Assembly: GCA_036924855.1 (NCBI GenBank)
Contig: JBAGRP010000001.1
Span: forward strand, 558,001-622,000
DNA from: Nitrobacteraceae bacterium AZCC 2146
GTDB taxonomy: Bacteria > Pseudomonadota > Alphaproteobacteria > Rhizobiales > Xanthobacteraceae
DNA: 64,000 nt
Direction: 5' to 3'
Part shown: one piece after another, positions 54,268 through 63,816 of the stretch
Layout: each line of letters opens with the position of its first letter
How positions within the stretch are numbered: position 1 is the stretch's first letter
The notes under the pieces: model-generated
The model's input: the letters and a program-made list of their open reading frames with translations, nothing else
Told to the model about the DNA's origin: nothing
The model's database searches: none
Position numbers and translations under genes: made by a program

Positions 54268-55469
54268 TGAGCGTTAACATTGCAGTCGTCAGTTCACCCG
54301 AAGAAGCTACATCTGTTGTAGCCCGCAACCGGATCGTCTGTTTTGTAAATGACGAGCTTAGTGCTGCGGCTCTGCGCAAGGGCCTCGAAGATAGCAACAT
54401 ATCGATCAGGCGTGGCACGATCCGTAATGCCATACGGATGCTCGAAACCGACACCGATATATCCGCGTTGGTGACCGACATCAGCGGCATCGATGACCCA
54501 TTTGCCGAGCTGGAAAGGTTGGCCGGCGTCTGCCCACCCGACGTCCGGGTGGCTCTGATCGGCGAGAGCAGGGAGATTACGTTCTACCGCGAGCTTATGG
54601 AGCTCGGCTTGACAGAGTACCTGCCGAGACCGATCACGCGGGACATGGTGCTGGACCAACTGCGCCCGAAGCTGCTTGGCGACGTCACGCACGGTTCGGT
54701 TGATCGCGGCGGACATGTGATCTCGATCTGCGGTGCGCAGGGCGGCGCCGGAGCAACGAGTATTGCCATCAATCTCGCACTGCAAATAGCCGAGACCACC
54801 AAGGCCAAGGTCGCATTGCTCGACCTTCATCTGCAAGGCGGCGAAACGGCCGTGATGTTGGGTGTTCAGCCTGGACCAGGGCTGCGCATCGCTTTGGAGA
54901 ACCCGATGCGGGCGGACACGTTGTTCCTCGAGCGCGCCGCAATTGAGGTCAACGAGCGGGTTTGCCTGATTTCCGCCGATGAGGAACTGGATGCGCAGCT
55001 GGACATCACTGAAGCGGGCGTGAGACACGTGTTGGGTCTGCTTCGCCAACGGTTCAATTACATCGTTGTCGATGTACCGGTCCCATTTCCGCCATCCATC
55101 CATCCGGTGATCACCCTTTCTCGGCACGTGCTGGTGCTGCTGGAAGCCGAGGTGACTGGACTTCGCAATGCTCATGCGCTGCGCACTGCTGTCACTAACA
55201 TCGCCGGCAAGGATCGGGTCTTTACTTTGCTAAACCGCGCCGATCGCCCCGGCGGCCTCCCCAGGGCCGCGGTTGTCAAGGCCTTGGGGGCAGAACCAGA
55301 CATGGTGGTACCCGATCTCGGGAAGGGGATGACTCAGGCGGTCAATCTCGGAATTCCAGCGCTCAAGCACGTATCAGCACTGCGGCGTCACCTCGCCCCG
55401 ATTGTACGGGAGATCACAGGGCTCGGCGCCGAGCCGAAGGGACGGCTGAGGAGGCTGCTGGGACTATGA
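54267..55469 (+). CDS. cpaE: Pilus localisation ATPase-like protein CpaE/TadZ
   Basis: A 400-residue protein with an atypical receiver domain (about 20-140) and a MinD/ParA-like domain (about 150-390). The P-loop reads GAQGGAGATS (156-165): both lysines of the KGGxGK[ST] deviant Walker A motif are replaced (Gln158, Ala163). CpaE proteins usually vary here, so it may act as a polar landmark with weak or no ATPase activity. The start overlaps the cpaB stop by one base. Confidence 0.9.
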   Translation: MSVNIAVVSSPEEATSVVARNRIVCFVNDELSAAALRKGLEDSNISIRRGTIRNAIRMLETDTDISALVTDISGIDDPFAELERLAGVCPPDVRVALIGESREITFYRELMELGLTEYLPRPITRDMVLDQLRPKLLGDVTHGSVDRGGHVISICGAQGGAGATSIAINLALQIAETTKAKVALLDLHLQGGETAVMLGVQPGPGLRIALENPMRADTLFLERAAIEVNERVCLISADEELDAQLDITEAGVRHVLGLLRQRFNYIVVDVPVPFPPSIHPVITLSRHVLVLLEAEVTGLRNAHALRTAVTNIAGKDRVFTLLNRADRPGGLPRAAVVKALGAEPDMVVPDLGKGMTQAVNLGIPALKHVSALRRHLAPIVREITGLGAEPKGRLRRLLGL

Positions 55470-56842
55470 AGACCTTTGGTAGGCGCGACGACGATACGCC
55501 AGCTCCTTTGCCTGCATTGACGCCATTGCCTGCGTCGACGCCGAGCTTGCCTGCATCTGCGCCCAGGCACGAGCCGTCGCCTCAGCGGCCCCTGATGTCG
55601 GCATCGCTCCGCGAGCGAGTCATAGAGCAGATTGAGCCCGCGGTGGCCGCGACTGTTTCGCGCGATGTCCTTCGGCGGCAGATCGAGCAAATCATCCATG
55701 GAATCGCCAACGAGGAACGGCTCGAACTGTCAGCTCGCGAACAGGTTCAGCTGGCGGACGAGATTGCGGACGACATGACCGGCTACGGGCCGCTGCGTCC
55801 GCTTCTGCTCGATCAATCGATCAACGATATCATGATCAACGGACCGAGTAACATTTATGTAGAGCGAGCCGGCAAGCTGGAACGGGTTGCGGTGCGCTTC
55901 CGCGACAATGACCACATCGCCTCGGTGGCGCAGAAAATCGCCGCGCAAGTTGGGCGACGCGTTGACGAATCCAGTCCGATGGTGGATTGCCGCTTGCCCG
56001 ACGGCAGCCGGGTCAACATCATTTTTCCGCCGCTGGCGATCCATGGCCCCTGCATCTCCATCCGAAAATTTCCAAGCCGACGTTTGGACATCGCCGGGAT
56101 GATCGAAAACGGCTCAATGACCGCAGCCATCGGACAATTGCTCGAGCTTGCCTCCCGGTCTCGGCTCAATGTTCTGGTCTCCGGCGGCACAGGGTCCGGC
56201 AAGACGACGCTGCTCAACGCCATGAGCCAATTCATCGATCACAGCGAACGCGTCGTCACCATCGAGGACGCGGCAGAGTTGCAGCTCCAGCAGCCGCACG
56301 TGATCAGCCTGGAGACCCGGCCTTCCAGCCTCGAAGGCACGGGGCAGGTGACACAGCGCGATCTCTTGTGGAATGCGCTGCGCATGCGTCCTGACCGGAT
56401 CGTCGTGGGTGAAGTGCGTGGCGCTGAGGCATTTGACATGCTTCAGGCCATGAACACCGGCCATGATGGTTCGATCTCCACGGTGCACGCGAATAGTACC
56501 CGGGATGCCCTGACCCGCATCGAAAATATGGTGCAGATGGGGCAGGTGAATCTACCGACGCGCGCCATTCGAGCCCAGATCGTCGCTGCGCTGGATCTCA
56601 TTGTGCAGGTTGAACGCATGCGGGACGGACAGCGCCGTATCGTTCAGATCAGCGAGGTAATCGGCCTGGAGGGGGACGTGATCACCACCAACGACATCGC
56701 GGCCTTCGAGTACCACGAGGAGGATGTGCATGGGCGGATATCGGGCAGCTACAGGTGCAACCTTGGAACCCCGAAATTCAAAAGCCGTCTTGTCTACTAC
56801 GGGCTAGATGGAGCTTGGGCCGAGGCCATGAGGCAAGTATGA
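55466..56842 (+). CDS. cpaF: Pilus extension/retraction ATPase CpaF/TadA
   Basis: A 458-residue secretion-type ATPase. The N-terminal 45 residues are Pro/Ala-rich ([20 protein letters not shown]), and the CpaF N-domain follows with GYGPLRPLL (107-115). Walker A is [11 protein letters not shown] (240-250), and the Asp-box and Walker B lie in [17 protein letters not shown] (about 310-326), with [12 protein letters not shown] after it. It forms the hexameric motor for pilus polymerisation at the inner face of the membrane. It overlaps cpaE and tadB by 4 bases each. Confidence 0.95.
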   Translation: MKTFGRRDDDTPAPLPALTPLPASTPSLPASAPRHEPSPQRPLMSASLRERVIEQIEPAVAATVSRDVLRRQIEQIIHGIANEERLELSAREQVQLADEIADDMTGYGPLRPLLLDQSINDIMINGPSNIYVERAGKLERVAVRFRDNDHIASVAQKIAAQVGRRVDESSPMVDCRLPDGSRVNIIFPPLAIHGPCISIRKFPSRRLDIAGMIENGSMTAAIGQLLELASRSRLNVLVSGGTGSGKTTLLNAMSQFIDHSERVVTIEDAAELQLQQPHVISLETRPSSLEGTGQVTQRDLLWNALRMRPDRIVVGEVRGAEAFDMLQAMNTGHDGSISTVHANSTRDALTRIENMVQMGQVNLPTRAIRAQIVAALDLIVQVERMRDGQRRIVQISEVIGLEGDVITTNDIAAFEYHEEDVHGRISGSYRCNLGTPKFKSRLVYYGLDGAWAEAMRQV

Positions 56843-57771
56843 TGCCGGAGTCCCTGATCGTCACTGTTCTGGCGCTCGCGATGTGCGCAGCAGCCATTTC
56901 GTTGTGGATCGACGCTCGGGAAAGACGCATCGATCGCCGGCTGGCGGTTGCTCTGCCAGCCTCACATCCAGCTAATCTGCTATCCATTCGCCGGTTGGAG
57001 ACCGGGTCCGGGTCTCTGTTTCTCCATCGCCTGGCCAATTACAATCCCGAGATACCTTACACTTGGCATCCGGCCTATGTGCTGCTTGCCGGCGCCTTCG
57101 CAGCAGCAGCAATTCTCTATGCGAATCACCTGCTCGGATATTCCATTCTCTACGGGTGCATTGCCGCTCCAATCGCAGCCATCATCGTAGTGCGAGGGTT
57201 GTTTGGATGGCAGCAACGTCGCGTCGCCCTCCAACTTTTTCGACAGCTGCCTGATGCAATCCAACTGGTGACAAGTACCGTTCGAACGGGTCTGCCTGTG
57301 CACGAAGCATTTCGCGCCCTCGCGCGCGACATGCCGCAACCAACGGCTGGGCAGTTTGCTATCGTATGCAGCGAAGTGAATTTGGGCAGACCTCCAGAGG
57401 AAGCTGTCGAAGCTGTCTATCGGCGAACGCAAGTAGCAGAGTATGCGATGTTTGCGGTGACACTTGCAGTCCAGTTGAAGGCAGGTGGCAGTTTGGCCGA
57501 AACTTTACAGAACCTGGGAGACACTGTGAGGCAGCGTGTTGCGCTAGCTGCTCGCGCCAAGGCGATGGCAGGAGAGGTGATCTTTTCCTCGCGAGCGCTA
57601 ACAATCTCGCCGATACTTGGAGGGGGAGTACTATACGCGGCGAATCCGCAAACTGTTGATCTGTTGTTCACGGATCCGGTTGGAAACAAGCTGCTGGCTT
57701 ACGCAGTAGCCTCAGTGCTTGTCGGAGCCTTGGCGATAAGCTGGATGGTCAGAAGGGAAACTGAACTATGA
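56839..57771 (+). CDS. tadB: Tad platform protein TadB
   Basis: A 310-residue inner-membrane protein with a T2SSF domain (about 140-290): QLPDAIQLVTSTVRTGLPVH and QLKAGGSLAETLQNLGDTVR are the helical repeats, with flanking membrane helices near 5-22, 80-95, 100-118 and 280-300. With TadC it forms the platform turned by CpaF. ATGA overlap with cpaF fixes the start. An immediately following ATG (56842) is a second possible start. Confidence 0.9.
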   Translation: MMPESLIVTVLALAMCAAAISLWIDARERRIDRRLAVALPASHPANLLSIRRLETGSGSLFLHRLANYNPEIPYTWHPAYVLLAGAFAAAAILYANHLLGYSILYGCIAAPIAAIIVVRGLFGWQQRRVALQLFRQLPDAIQLVTSTVRTGLPVHEAFRALARDMPQPTAGQFAIVCSEVNLGRPPEEAVEAVYRRTQVAEYAMFAVTLAVQLKAGGSLAETLQNLGDTVRQRVALAARAKAMAGEVIFSSRALTISPILGGGVLYAANPQTVDLLFTDPVGNKLLAYAVASVLVGALAISWMVRRETEL

Positions 57772-58676
57772 CTGTTGGCTTCGGTCTGGTAGCCCTCGCA
57801 GTAGCAACTGGCACTGCGACCTGCGTCTTGATCATCCAGGAGTTACACCTTCGTGCATTGGACACGCGGGTATCGAACGCCGTGATGGGTATCCCTTACC
57901 GGTCGGCCCCATTCCAAGACGTGACCAGTTGGTTTTCATGGCTCGGCATGCGGTATCGCCGCTTCTACGCCGAGGAAAATCTGGATCAACTACGAGCCAT
58001 CCTTCAATCATCAGGTTTCAATCATCGTCGAGCGTTGCCGACTTGGATCGGTGTCAAAGCCGTCAGCATGTTCCTATGCCCAATCATGGTAGCGGGTGTC
58101 GCTCTGCTTTTCGGGAAGGCACTTACGGATGTGCTGGTTTTCACGCTGATTGGCGTGATGATTGGAATTTTGGGTCCGCGATTGATACTGGCGGTGATGA
58201 AGCGGCGGTTTGACGCTGCCATTCGGCTAGGCACGCCGGATATGATCGATTTGCTGGTTGTGTGCAGCGAAGCGGGAATGGGCCTGGAGAGCGGACTCGC
58301 TCGTGTCGCGCAAGAAATGAGCGAGACCAATCCCCCCATAGCCCGGGTCTTGCACTGTCTTCTTGATGATCTCCGGATACTGCCAAATCGCAGCGACGCA
58401 TTCGAGAAATTGGGATCTACATCGGATGGGCTGCGCCGATTCGGCACCATGGTCGCTCAAAGCCTGCAATACGGAACGCCGGTGGGCCAGGCTCTGCGGA
58501 ATATCGCTGTCGACCTCCGGCGAGAACGTATTACCAAACTTGAAGAAAGAGCACACAAGCTCGGCGCCAAGCTGACCATTCCGATGGTGCTGTTCCTGCT
58601 TCCAGCCATGTTCGTCATTTTGGGAGGAAGTCCCATTCTGCACCTCGTGCGTTCGTTCGCCAGCTTCGGTAAATAG
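57768..58676 (+). CDS. tadC: Tad platform protein TadC
   Basis: A 302-residue inner-membrane protein with a T2SSF domain in the second half: GTPDMIDLLVVCSEAGMGLE (about 155-174) and QSLQYGTPVGQALRNIAVDL (about 232-251), then a final hydrophobic helix (TIPMVLFLLPAMFVILGG). Partner of TadB. It starts with an ATGA overlap and ends 2 bases before the methyltransferase gene. Confidence 0.92.
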   Translation: MTVGFGLVALAVATGTATCVLIIQELHLRALDTRVSNAVMGIPYRSAPFQDVTSWFSWLGMRYRRFYAEENLDQLRAILQSSGFNHRRALPTWIGVKAVSMFLCPIMVAGVALLFGKALTDVLVFTLIGVMIGILGPRLILAVMKRRFDAAIRLGTPDMIDLLVVCSEAGMGLESGLARVAQEMSETNPPIARVLHCLLDDLRILPNRSDAFEKLGSTSDGLRRFGTMVAQSLQYGTPVGQALRNIAVDLRRERITKLEERAHKLGAKLTIPMVLFLLPAMFVILGGSPILHLVRSFASFGK

Positions 58677-58678
58677 CC

Positions 58679-59326
58679 ATGAGCACGGTTGCCCTGTCGA
58701 AAACCTCCTCTTACGATCGGATGATGCAACTGTTCGGCGGCATGTGGTTCATGCTGCTGGCACTTGGCGTCGCCATCAAGATTGGATCATCGGCTAATGA
58801 TCCTTGGCCGTCGCTCTTGTCGAGTGTTTGCCTTGCTACCTTCTACGTGCTCCTGGCGCTGTTGACCATGACGCGGTCGCCGGCAAAGGCGCAAGCGGAT
58901 GGCCTGCTCCCAAGAATAGCGGCGTTCGTCGGCACCTATATGCCATGGACGATCGCCTTCTTCGGCAAGACCGACCAAGCGTTACCAAACCTGGCGTCCA
59001 CCGCTTGCGTGTTGATCGGCATGATCATGATGCTGGTCACCATCCGACATCTTGGCAGGTCGTTCAGTCTGGTGCCGCAGGCGCGCAACGTGGTGCAAAC
59101 AGGTCCGTACCGGTGGATCAAGCACCCGCTGTATCTTGCGGAAGAAATCGCGGTGCTGGGTGTGGTGCTGAGAAACCCGACGCCGCTGACAGCGGTCTTG
59201 CTCGTCTTGCATATCGGCGTCCAGATTTGCCGAATTTACTACGAAGAGGACCTGCTTCGGCGCAACTGCCCTGAGTATTCCGGTTACGAAGCGTCGCGCT
59301 GGAGATTGATCCCTCATGTTTGGTGA
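58679..59326 (+). CDS. ICMT-like integral-membrane methyltransferase within the Tad operon
   Basis: A 215-residue protein with four or five membrane helices (about 20-36, 48-64, 78-96, 104-122, 156-182). The C-terminal part has the isoprenylcysteine carboxyl methyltransferase/PEMT motifs: GPYRWIKHPLYLAE (142-155) for SAM binding, RIYYEEDLL (185-193), and Y-SGYEASRWRLIP (200-212). It starts 2 bases after tadC and lies 54 bases before tadE, so it is an operon member. Because CpaA lacks a methylation domain, it may N-methylate mature Flp pilin or pseudopilins; that role is inferred from position. Confidence 0.85.
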   Translation: MSTVALSKTSSYDRMMQLFGGMWFMLLALGVAIKIGSSANDPWPSLLSSVCLATFYVLLALLTMTRSPAKAQADGLLPRIAAFVGTYMPWTIAFFGKTDQALPNLASTACVLIGMIMMLVTIRHLGRSFSLVPQARNVVQTGPYRWIKHPLYLAEEIAVLGVVLRNPTPLTAVLLVLHIGVQICRIYYEEDLLRRNCPEYSGYEASRWRLIPHVW

Positions 59327-59380
59327 GTGCTGTTGACCCGGTCGACAACCGGCGCGGTGAGTATCGGTCGAGGTGGGCTC

Positions 59381-59827
59381 ATGAGCGACAAAAAATCTTT
59401 CATCGCGGATCAACGCGGCGCTGTCGCGCTTGAGACCATGATCGTTTACATTTTCTTGGTGTCGTTCCTGCTTGTGCCGCTCGCCGACGTCGCTGCCGCG
59501 GGCTTCCAGTTTATCTCCGCGTGGTCGGCGCTGCGCTCCTTCGGGCAGTACGTCCAGTACTACAATCCGCTCGGCCCTGACGGCACAGTGACCTGGAGGT
59601 CAGGGCTCCAAACGACGGTTGCTGGTCATGCGATCAGCGATCTCCAAGTTAAATGCGGAGACGGGGGCGCTACCTGCTCGCCGAGCAATATTGCTTCTCC
59701 GAAGTACATTACGTTTTCGACAACCATCACTTTGGCTCCGATTGGGGCGCGTGTGCCTTTTTGGAGGTCGGTGCTGTGTCCCACCACTTGTACGTACACG
59801 CTGGCTTACTCAGAACGCTTCCAGTAG
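59381..59827 (+). CDS. tadE: TadE-like pseudopilin
   Basis: A 148-residue protein with a prepilin-like site: DQRGAVALETMIVYIFLVSF, with Gly before the cleavage point and Glu at +5, then one hydrophobic helix. The C-terminal part carries two Cys pairs (CGDGGATC, CPTTC). TadE/F proteins are minor subunits processed by CpaA. GAGGTGGG precedes the ATG, and an in-frame start at 59327 is less likely. It ends 8 bases before tadG. Confidence 0.85.
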   Translation: MSDKKSFIADQRGAVALETMIVYIFLVSFLLVPLADVAAAGFQFISAWSALRSFGQYVQYYNPLGPDGTVTWRSGLQTTVAGHAISDLQVKCGDGGATCSPSNIASPKYITFSTTITLAPIGARVPFWRSVLCPTTCTYTLAYSERFQ

Positions 59828-59835
59828 GTGCTTCC

Positions 59836-61341
59836 ATGCGCAATCTGCTCCGTTCTCGACGAGGCTCTGTCGCATTCGCGACAGTCATCGCGCTTGTGCC
59901 GCTCATCGGAGCGGTCGCACTCGGGGCCGAGGCCGGATCTTGGTACGTCACCCGCCAGCACGCGCAGAACGCCGCCGACTCTGCGGCCTACTCGGGCGCC
60001 TTGCGGCTTGCATGCACGATTGCTGGTGCGAGCTGCGACACGAAATCAGTGGACTATCGCGGCAAGGAATTCGCGGCGCAGAATGGGTTTTGCAACTCCA
60101 GTCCTAACGACGCTACCGCCTATCCGGACAGAAACTGTGCGCCCAGCCTTCCGACCAGAGTCTCGCGAGCCGTGCAGATCGATATCGGCACCTACACTGC
60201 GGGCACGTTCACAACACCCCCAACAGGCTCCGGCAACGCCGTTCGCGCCAGGGTCAGCCAGCAACAACCGGCCTACTTGTCGGCCGTGCTGGGTTTGATC
60301 ACCGTCAACATTCCCGCCCAAGCCATCGCTCTGGTGCAGCTGCCGAGCAAGGTGTGCGCCCTGGCGCTTGGACCTAATCCGAACGGCGGAGGGGCGCTTA
60401 AAATTTCTGGTAACTCCAGCAACAACGGAACAGGTTGTCCGCTGATGTCGGATTACAGCGTCCAATTTGCCAGCACGCCATCTTTCACCGGGCCGGGGTG
60501 GGCCGTCTATGGTGCAACTGGCTGTTCTCCAACCAACACCTGCGCCAATCCCGGCGTAACGCACAACTACTTCATGCCTCCTGCGATGGATCCATTGCAA
60601 GGACTGCAAACTGCGTCGTTCAACAACACCTTCACCGGTACGAATATAACTGGCAATGTTAGCCTCGTACAATCAACGTGCCCCGCTTCGGCACCTGCGG
60701 GCTCGACCAAATGTTTTCCGATAAGTCCCAACACTGCTAGTACGGCGTACAAAAGCATAAATGTGTCGAACGGAGATTATTACTATTGTTCTCCAACAAC
60801 CCAAGCAACATACTACTTTAGCGGAAGCATAACCGTTAACGGCGGCGGGACCTTCGCTTGTAATCCAGGCTCGTCCGTAACAGTCTACTTTAAGTCGGGC
60901 ATAACTGTTAACGGCGGGACCGTAACTCTTGCCGCAGGAACGTACTTCTCTAATGGTGACATTAATCTCGGCGGGACTGTCACTGGCACAAGCGTGACGC
61001 TCGTGTTGCTCGGAAATTCGAAATTCACCATCAACGGTGGTACGGTTAACCTCTCCGCCCCTACGACGAACAATTTCTCTTCTTCTCTGAACGGCGTTCT
61101 GATTGATGATCAATCGACCGGGGCCGTCACCATCAACGGCAACGGCGCGGTTCGGCTTTCGGGGGCGATGTACTTTCCAAAGGCAGATGTGTCGTTCGGC
61201 GGGACAGCTCAACCCACCAACACGACCTGCTCAGAAGTGATCGCCAAAACACTCAACATGACCGGTGGCGGCTACCTGAGCACGGATGGATGTGCTCCAA
61301 CTGTAATCGCCTACACCCAAGTCGTCTCTTTGGTGCAATGA
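59836..61341 (+). CDS. tadG: TadG-like pilus protein with beta-helix-like body
   Basis: A 501-residue protein. The N-terminus matches the TadG-like domain: SRRGSVAFATVIALVPLIGA (prepilin-like helix), then RQHAQNAADSAAYSGALRLA. There is no von Willebrand A domain; instead residues 280-470 hold repeated turns such as GSITVNGGG, GITVNGGTVTL, GDINLGGTVTG, KFTINGGTVNL and AVTINGNGAVRL, suggesting a right-handed beta-helix. It could be a pilus-tip adhesin. Base composition is less GC-rich in this repeat part (about 60750-61080). Several Cys pairs are present. Confidence 0.8.
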   Translation: MRNLLRSRRGSVAFATVIALVPLIGAVALGAEAGSWYVTRQHAQNAADSAAYSGALRLACTIAGASCDTKSVDYRGKEFAAQNGFCNSSPNDATAYPDRNCAPSLPTRVSRAVQIDIGTYTAGTFTTPPTGSGNAVRARVSQQQPAYLSAVLGLITVNIPAQAIALVQLPSKVCALALGPNPNGGGALKISGNSSNNGTGCPLMSDYSVQFASTPSFTGPGWAVYGATGCSPTNTCANPGVTHNYFMPPAMDPLQGLQTASFNNTFTGTNITGNVSLVQSTCPASAPAGSTKCFPISPNTASTAYKSINVSNGDYYYCSPTTQATYYFSGSITVNGGGTFACNPGSSVTVYFKSGITVNGGTVTLAAGTYFSNGDINLGGTVTGTSVTLVLLGNSKFTINGGTVNLSAPTTNNFSSSLNGVLIDDQSTGAVTINGNGAVRLSGAMYFPKADVSFGGTAQPTNTTCSEVIAKTLNMTGGGYLSTDGCAPTVIAYTQVVSLVQ

Positions 61342-61757
61342 TGAGAAAGCTCGACAATCGCGGTGCCTCTGCGTTTGAATTCATCCTCGTGTTCGTACCG
61401 CTTTTCACGTTGATGTTCGTCATCTTCGATCTCGGACGCTATGCCATCACGATGCAGTCCTTGCGGACGCTGGCGAGCGCCGGCGCCCGGGCGGTCATGA
61501 TTAGCTGCTATACGCCTGCCATGGTCCAAAGCCCGCCGCAGTCGCCGGCCGGCTGCACCGGGGATCCCTTGTCCTTGACGGCTAAGCAGAATGCGGCGCC
61601 ATTCCTGTATTTCGGCCGTCTCACGCCGACCCTGACCGTGGGGGCCAGCACCAGCAATTTGACTGTTACAGCTTCCCAGGCCAGCTTCACCATGCTGATG
61701 CCGATATGGGGCACGGCGCTCAATGCGCCGAGCGCGTCCACCAAAATTCCCTTCTAG
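61338..61757 (+). CDS. TadE-like pseudopilin, second copy
   Basis: A 139-residue protein with DNRGASAFEFILVFVPLFTL, a prepilin-like site and hydrophobic helix, then FDLGRYAITMQSLRTLASAG, the TadE signature. It overlaps the tadG stop (ATGA). A Cys pair (SCYTP, GCTGD) is in the periplasmic part. Probably a minor pilus subunit assembled with the TadE-like product at 59381. A second ATG (61341) is possible. Confidence 0.87.
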   Translation: MMRKLDNRGASAFEFILVFVPLFTLMFVIFDLGRYAITMQSLRTLASAGARAVMISCYTPAMVQSPPQSPAGCTGDPLSLTAKQNAAPFLYFGRLTPTLTVGASTSNLTVTASQASFTMLMPIWGTALNAPSASTKIPF

Positions 61758-62151
61758 TGGTAGTGCGCAACCACCCCCGGAATGCGTCTGGATTTCGGTA
61801 AGCGGGAGAGATCCCAGGTGTCCGAACAGATCTTCCGAAAATCGATAGGGAACTTGCCAAGCGGCGGAGCAACAACTGGAACTCGTGCGCGGTTCCGCTG
61901 CGGTCCGAGCAGGCAGCGAGAGTGGTGCTCACTGGCAACATTGGAAAGTTTTCTCTGCTCTTGCCGCGGTGCGGTAAGCGTCTCTTCTTGCAAGGAGGAC
62001 GAATGAGGCATGTCATGTTGGAAATACGAAATAACGATTTGTAATGGGATGGGTTGTAAGCTCTGCGACGTGGTGCGCGCAGGGGAACTTTCAGGGGATA
62101 TCGAGCACGTAGATTTGCGGGATAGCCGCGGATCGCAGTGGGGGGACTCGA
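61758..62151. other. 394-base spacer between the Tad operon and cpaC
   Basis: No supported gene on either strand. It separates the tadE-like gene from cpaC and may hold the cpaC promoter; GTGGGGGG precedes the cpaC start. A minus-strand frame (61720-62016) has no ribosome site or family match. Confidence 0.5.
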
Positions 62152-63807
62152 ATGGGTGGCGGTCGCGTTTCAGGTAAAGCGGTAGGGAGGCTTCTCGCCT
62201 TCGGCGTGATGGGTCTTGGCGCGGCGGTGGCCTTGTTTGGGTCCGCTGACCGCGCGGAGGCTGCAGACCGGCGGGGTTCCTCCGGCGGCGTCTTTGTCAG
62301 CGAAATGAACGACGTCCAGCGGGTCAAGGTGGTCGTCAACAAGTCACGCACCTTCAAGGTTGATTCGGCTTTTGCAACGATTGTCGCGGGCTCGCCTGAC
62401 ATCGTCGATGTGAAGTCGCTGAGCGACCACATGATCTATGTCCAGGGCAAGCAGACCGGCACCACCAACGTCATTCTGTTCGACAGTTCGATGAAGCAGA
62501 TCGGAATCCTCGATGTCGAGGTCGTCATCGATACCGGCAATCTGCAACAGAACATCCGGACCGGCACCGGCATGCAGGGGGTTCGCGTCTCGGCATCCGA
62601 GGGCCAGGTCGTGCTCAGCGGAACCGCCGTCGACGCGGTTGCGGCCGAGCGGGCCATGGCGATCGCCACCAGCACCGTTGCAAAGGGAGGAACCGTCGTT
62701 AACGCGATGAGCGTCGCGGCGCCGCAGCAGGTGATGCTGGAGGTGCGCTTTCTCGAGGTCAATCGGGAGGCCGGCCGTAACCTCGGCGTGAACCTTTATG
62801 CGGCGAATGCCAATGGCACTAACGTCGGCAATACCGGGCTGGGCGGTGTGACACGCGCCGGTCGATCACCGATTGGCGGTATTAATACCACCCCCGGTCC
62901 CCTCGGTGCTGGGGGGGACCCTGTCGGTAGTCCTCCGACCGGTAGCCTTCCGATACTCGGAACGGCGGCAACGCTCTTGGGTACCGCAGGCGGCGTCGCC
63001 CCGATCCCGTTCGGAAGCTTGTTGACCAGTCTTGTTCGAACCAGCAACGGCGGTTCGGTAGACTTGCTGATCTCTGCATTGGAAACGAAAGGATTGGTTC
63101 GCCGGCTGGCGGAGCCGAATTTGACCACGCTTTCCGGGGATGCCGCCCGCTTCCTGGCCGGCGGTGAATTTCCAGTACCGATCCCGACCACGACGACGAC
63201 CGGTTTTCCCACCATCACCATCGATTACAAGAAGTTCGGTGTTGAGCTGGCCTTCGTGCCCACCGTTCTCTCGCGCGGCGTGATCAATCTCCGGGTTGAG
63301 CCATCGGTCAGCGAGCTCGATTTTTCCAACGCGGTGACCATTCAGGGGACGACGGTTCCAGCGTTGACCCGCCGCGACGCGCGCACCACGGTCGAATTGC
63401 GCGACGGCCAGAGTTTTGCCATCGCCGGCCTGCTCCAGACTCGCAACCGGCAGGACGTTTCGCAATTGCCCTGGATCGGCTCGGTGCCCGTGCTTGGAAC
63501 CTTGTTCGGCAGCAAGTCCTACCAGCAGGAGGAAACGGACCTCGTCATCATCATCACGCCGCGCCTGGTTGCGCCGGCGGTACCCGGTCAGCAACTGGCG
63601 TCTCCGCTCGACTCGCGCCTTCCGGCCAACGACGTCGATTTCTTCCTCAATGGCCAGATGGAAGTCCGCAAGCGCTACGATGACTACGTCAATTCCGGTG
63701 GCGACGTGAAGGGCCCTTACGGCCACATCATCGCTCCTGAGCTCAGGACGCCCGTTCCGCGCCCGGCCGCCGCCGCCGACCAGCCGGTCGTAAAGACCCT
63801 CAACTAG
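62152..63807 (+). CDS. cpaC: Tad secretin CpaC/RcpA
   Basis: A 551-residue outer-membrane channel protein with a long signal peptide (about 1-38, ending AEAA). The N-terminal pilus/secretin domain (VVVNKSRTFKVDSAFATIVA) and a BON-like domain (about 135-185) precede the secretin core with VTLSGDAARFLAGGEFPVPI-type segments and VPVLGTLFGSKSYQQEETDL near 450. The Gly/Pro-rich loop near 230-270 is a gate-region insert. It lets the Flp pilus cross the outer membrane. Confidence 0.93.
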   Translation: MGGGRVSGKAVGRLLAFGVMGLGAAVALFGSADRAEAADRRGSSGGVFVSEMNDVQRVKVVVNKSRTFKVDSAFATIVAGSPDIVDVKSLSDHMIYVQGKQTGTTNVILFDSSMKQIGILDVEVVIDTGNLQQNIRTGTGMQGVRVSASEGQVVLSGTAVDAVAAERAMAIATSTVAKGGTVVNAMSVAAPQQVMLEVRFLEVNREAGRNLGVNLYAANANGTNVGNTGLGGVTRAGRSPIGGINTTPGPLGAGGDPVGSPPTGSLPILGTAATLLGTAGGVAPIPFGSLLTSLVRTSNGGSVDLLISALETKGLVRRLAEPNLTTLSGDAARFLAGGEFPVPIPTTTTTGFPTITIDYKKFGVELAFVPTVLSRGVINLRVEPSVSELDFSNAVTIQGTTVPALTRRDARTTVELRDGQSFAIAGLLQTRNRQDVSQLPWIGSVPVLGTLFGSKSYQQEETDLVIIITPRLVAPAVPGQQLASPLDSRLPANDVDFFLNGQMEVRKRYDDYVNSGGDVKGPYGHIIAPELRTPVPRPAAAADQPVVKTLN

Positions 63808-63816
63808 GAGCGAGAG

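Noticed and set aside
61720..62016. 98-codon minus frame between tadE-like gene and cpaC
   Set aside because: No ribosome site or protein-like pattern; it overlaps the end of the TadE-like gene.
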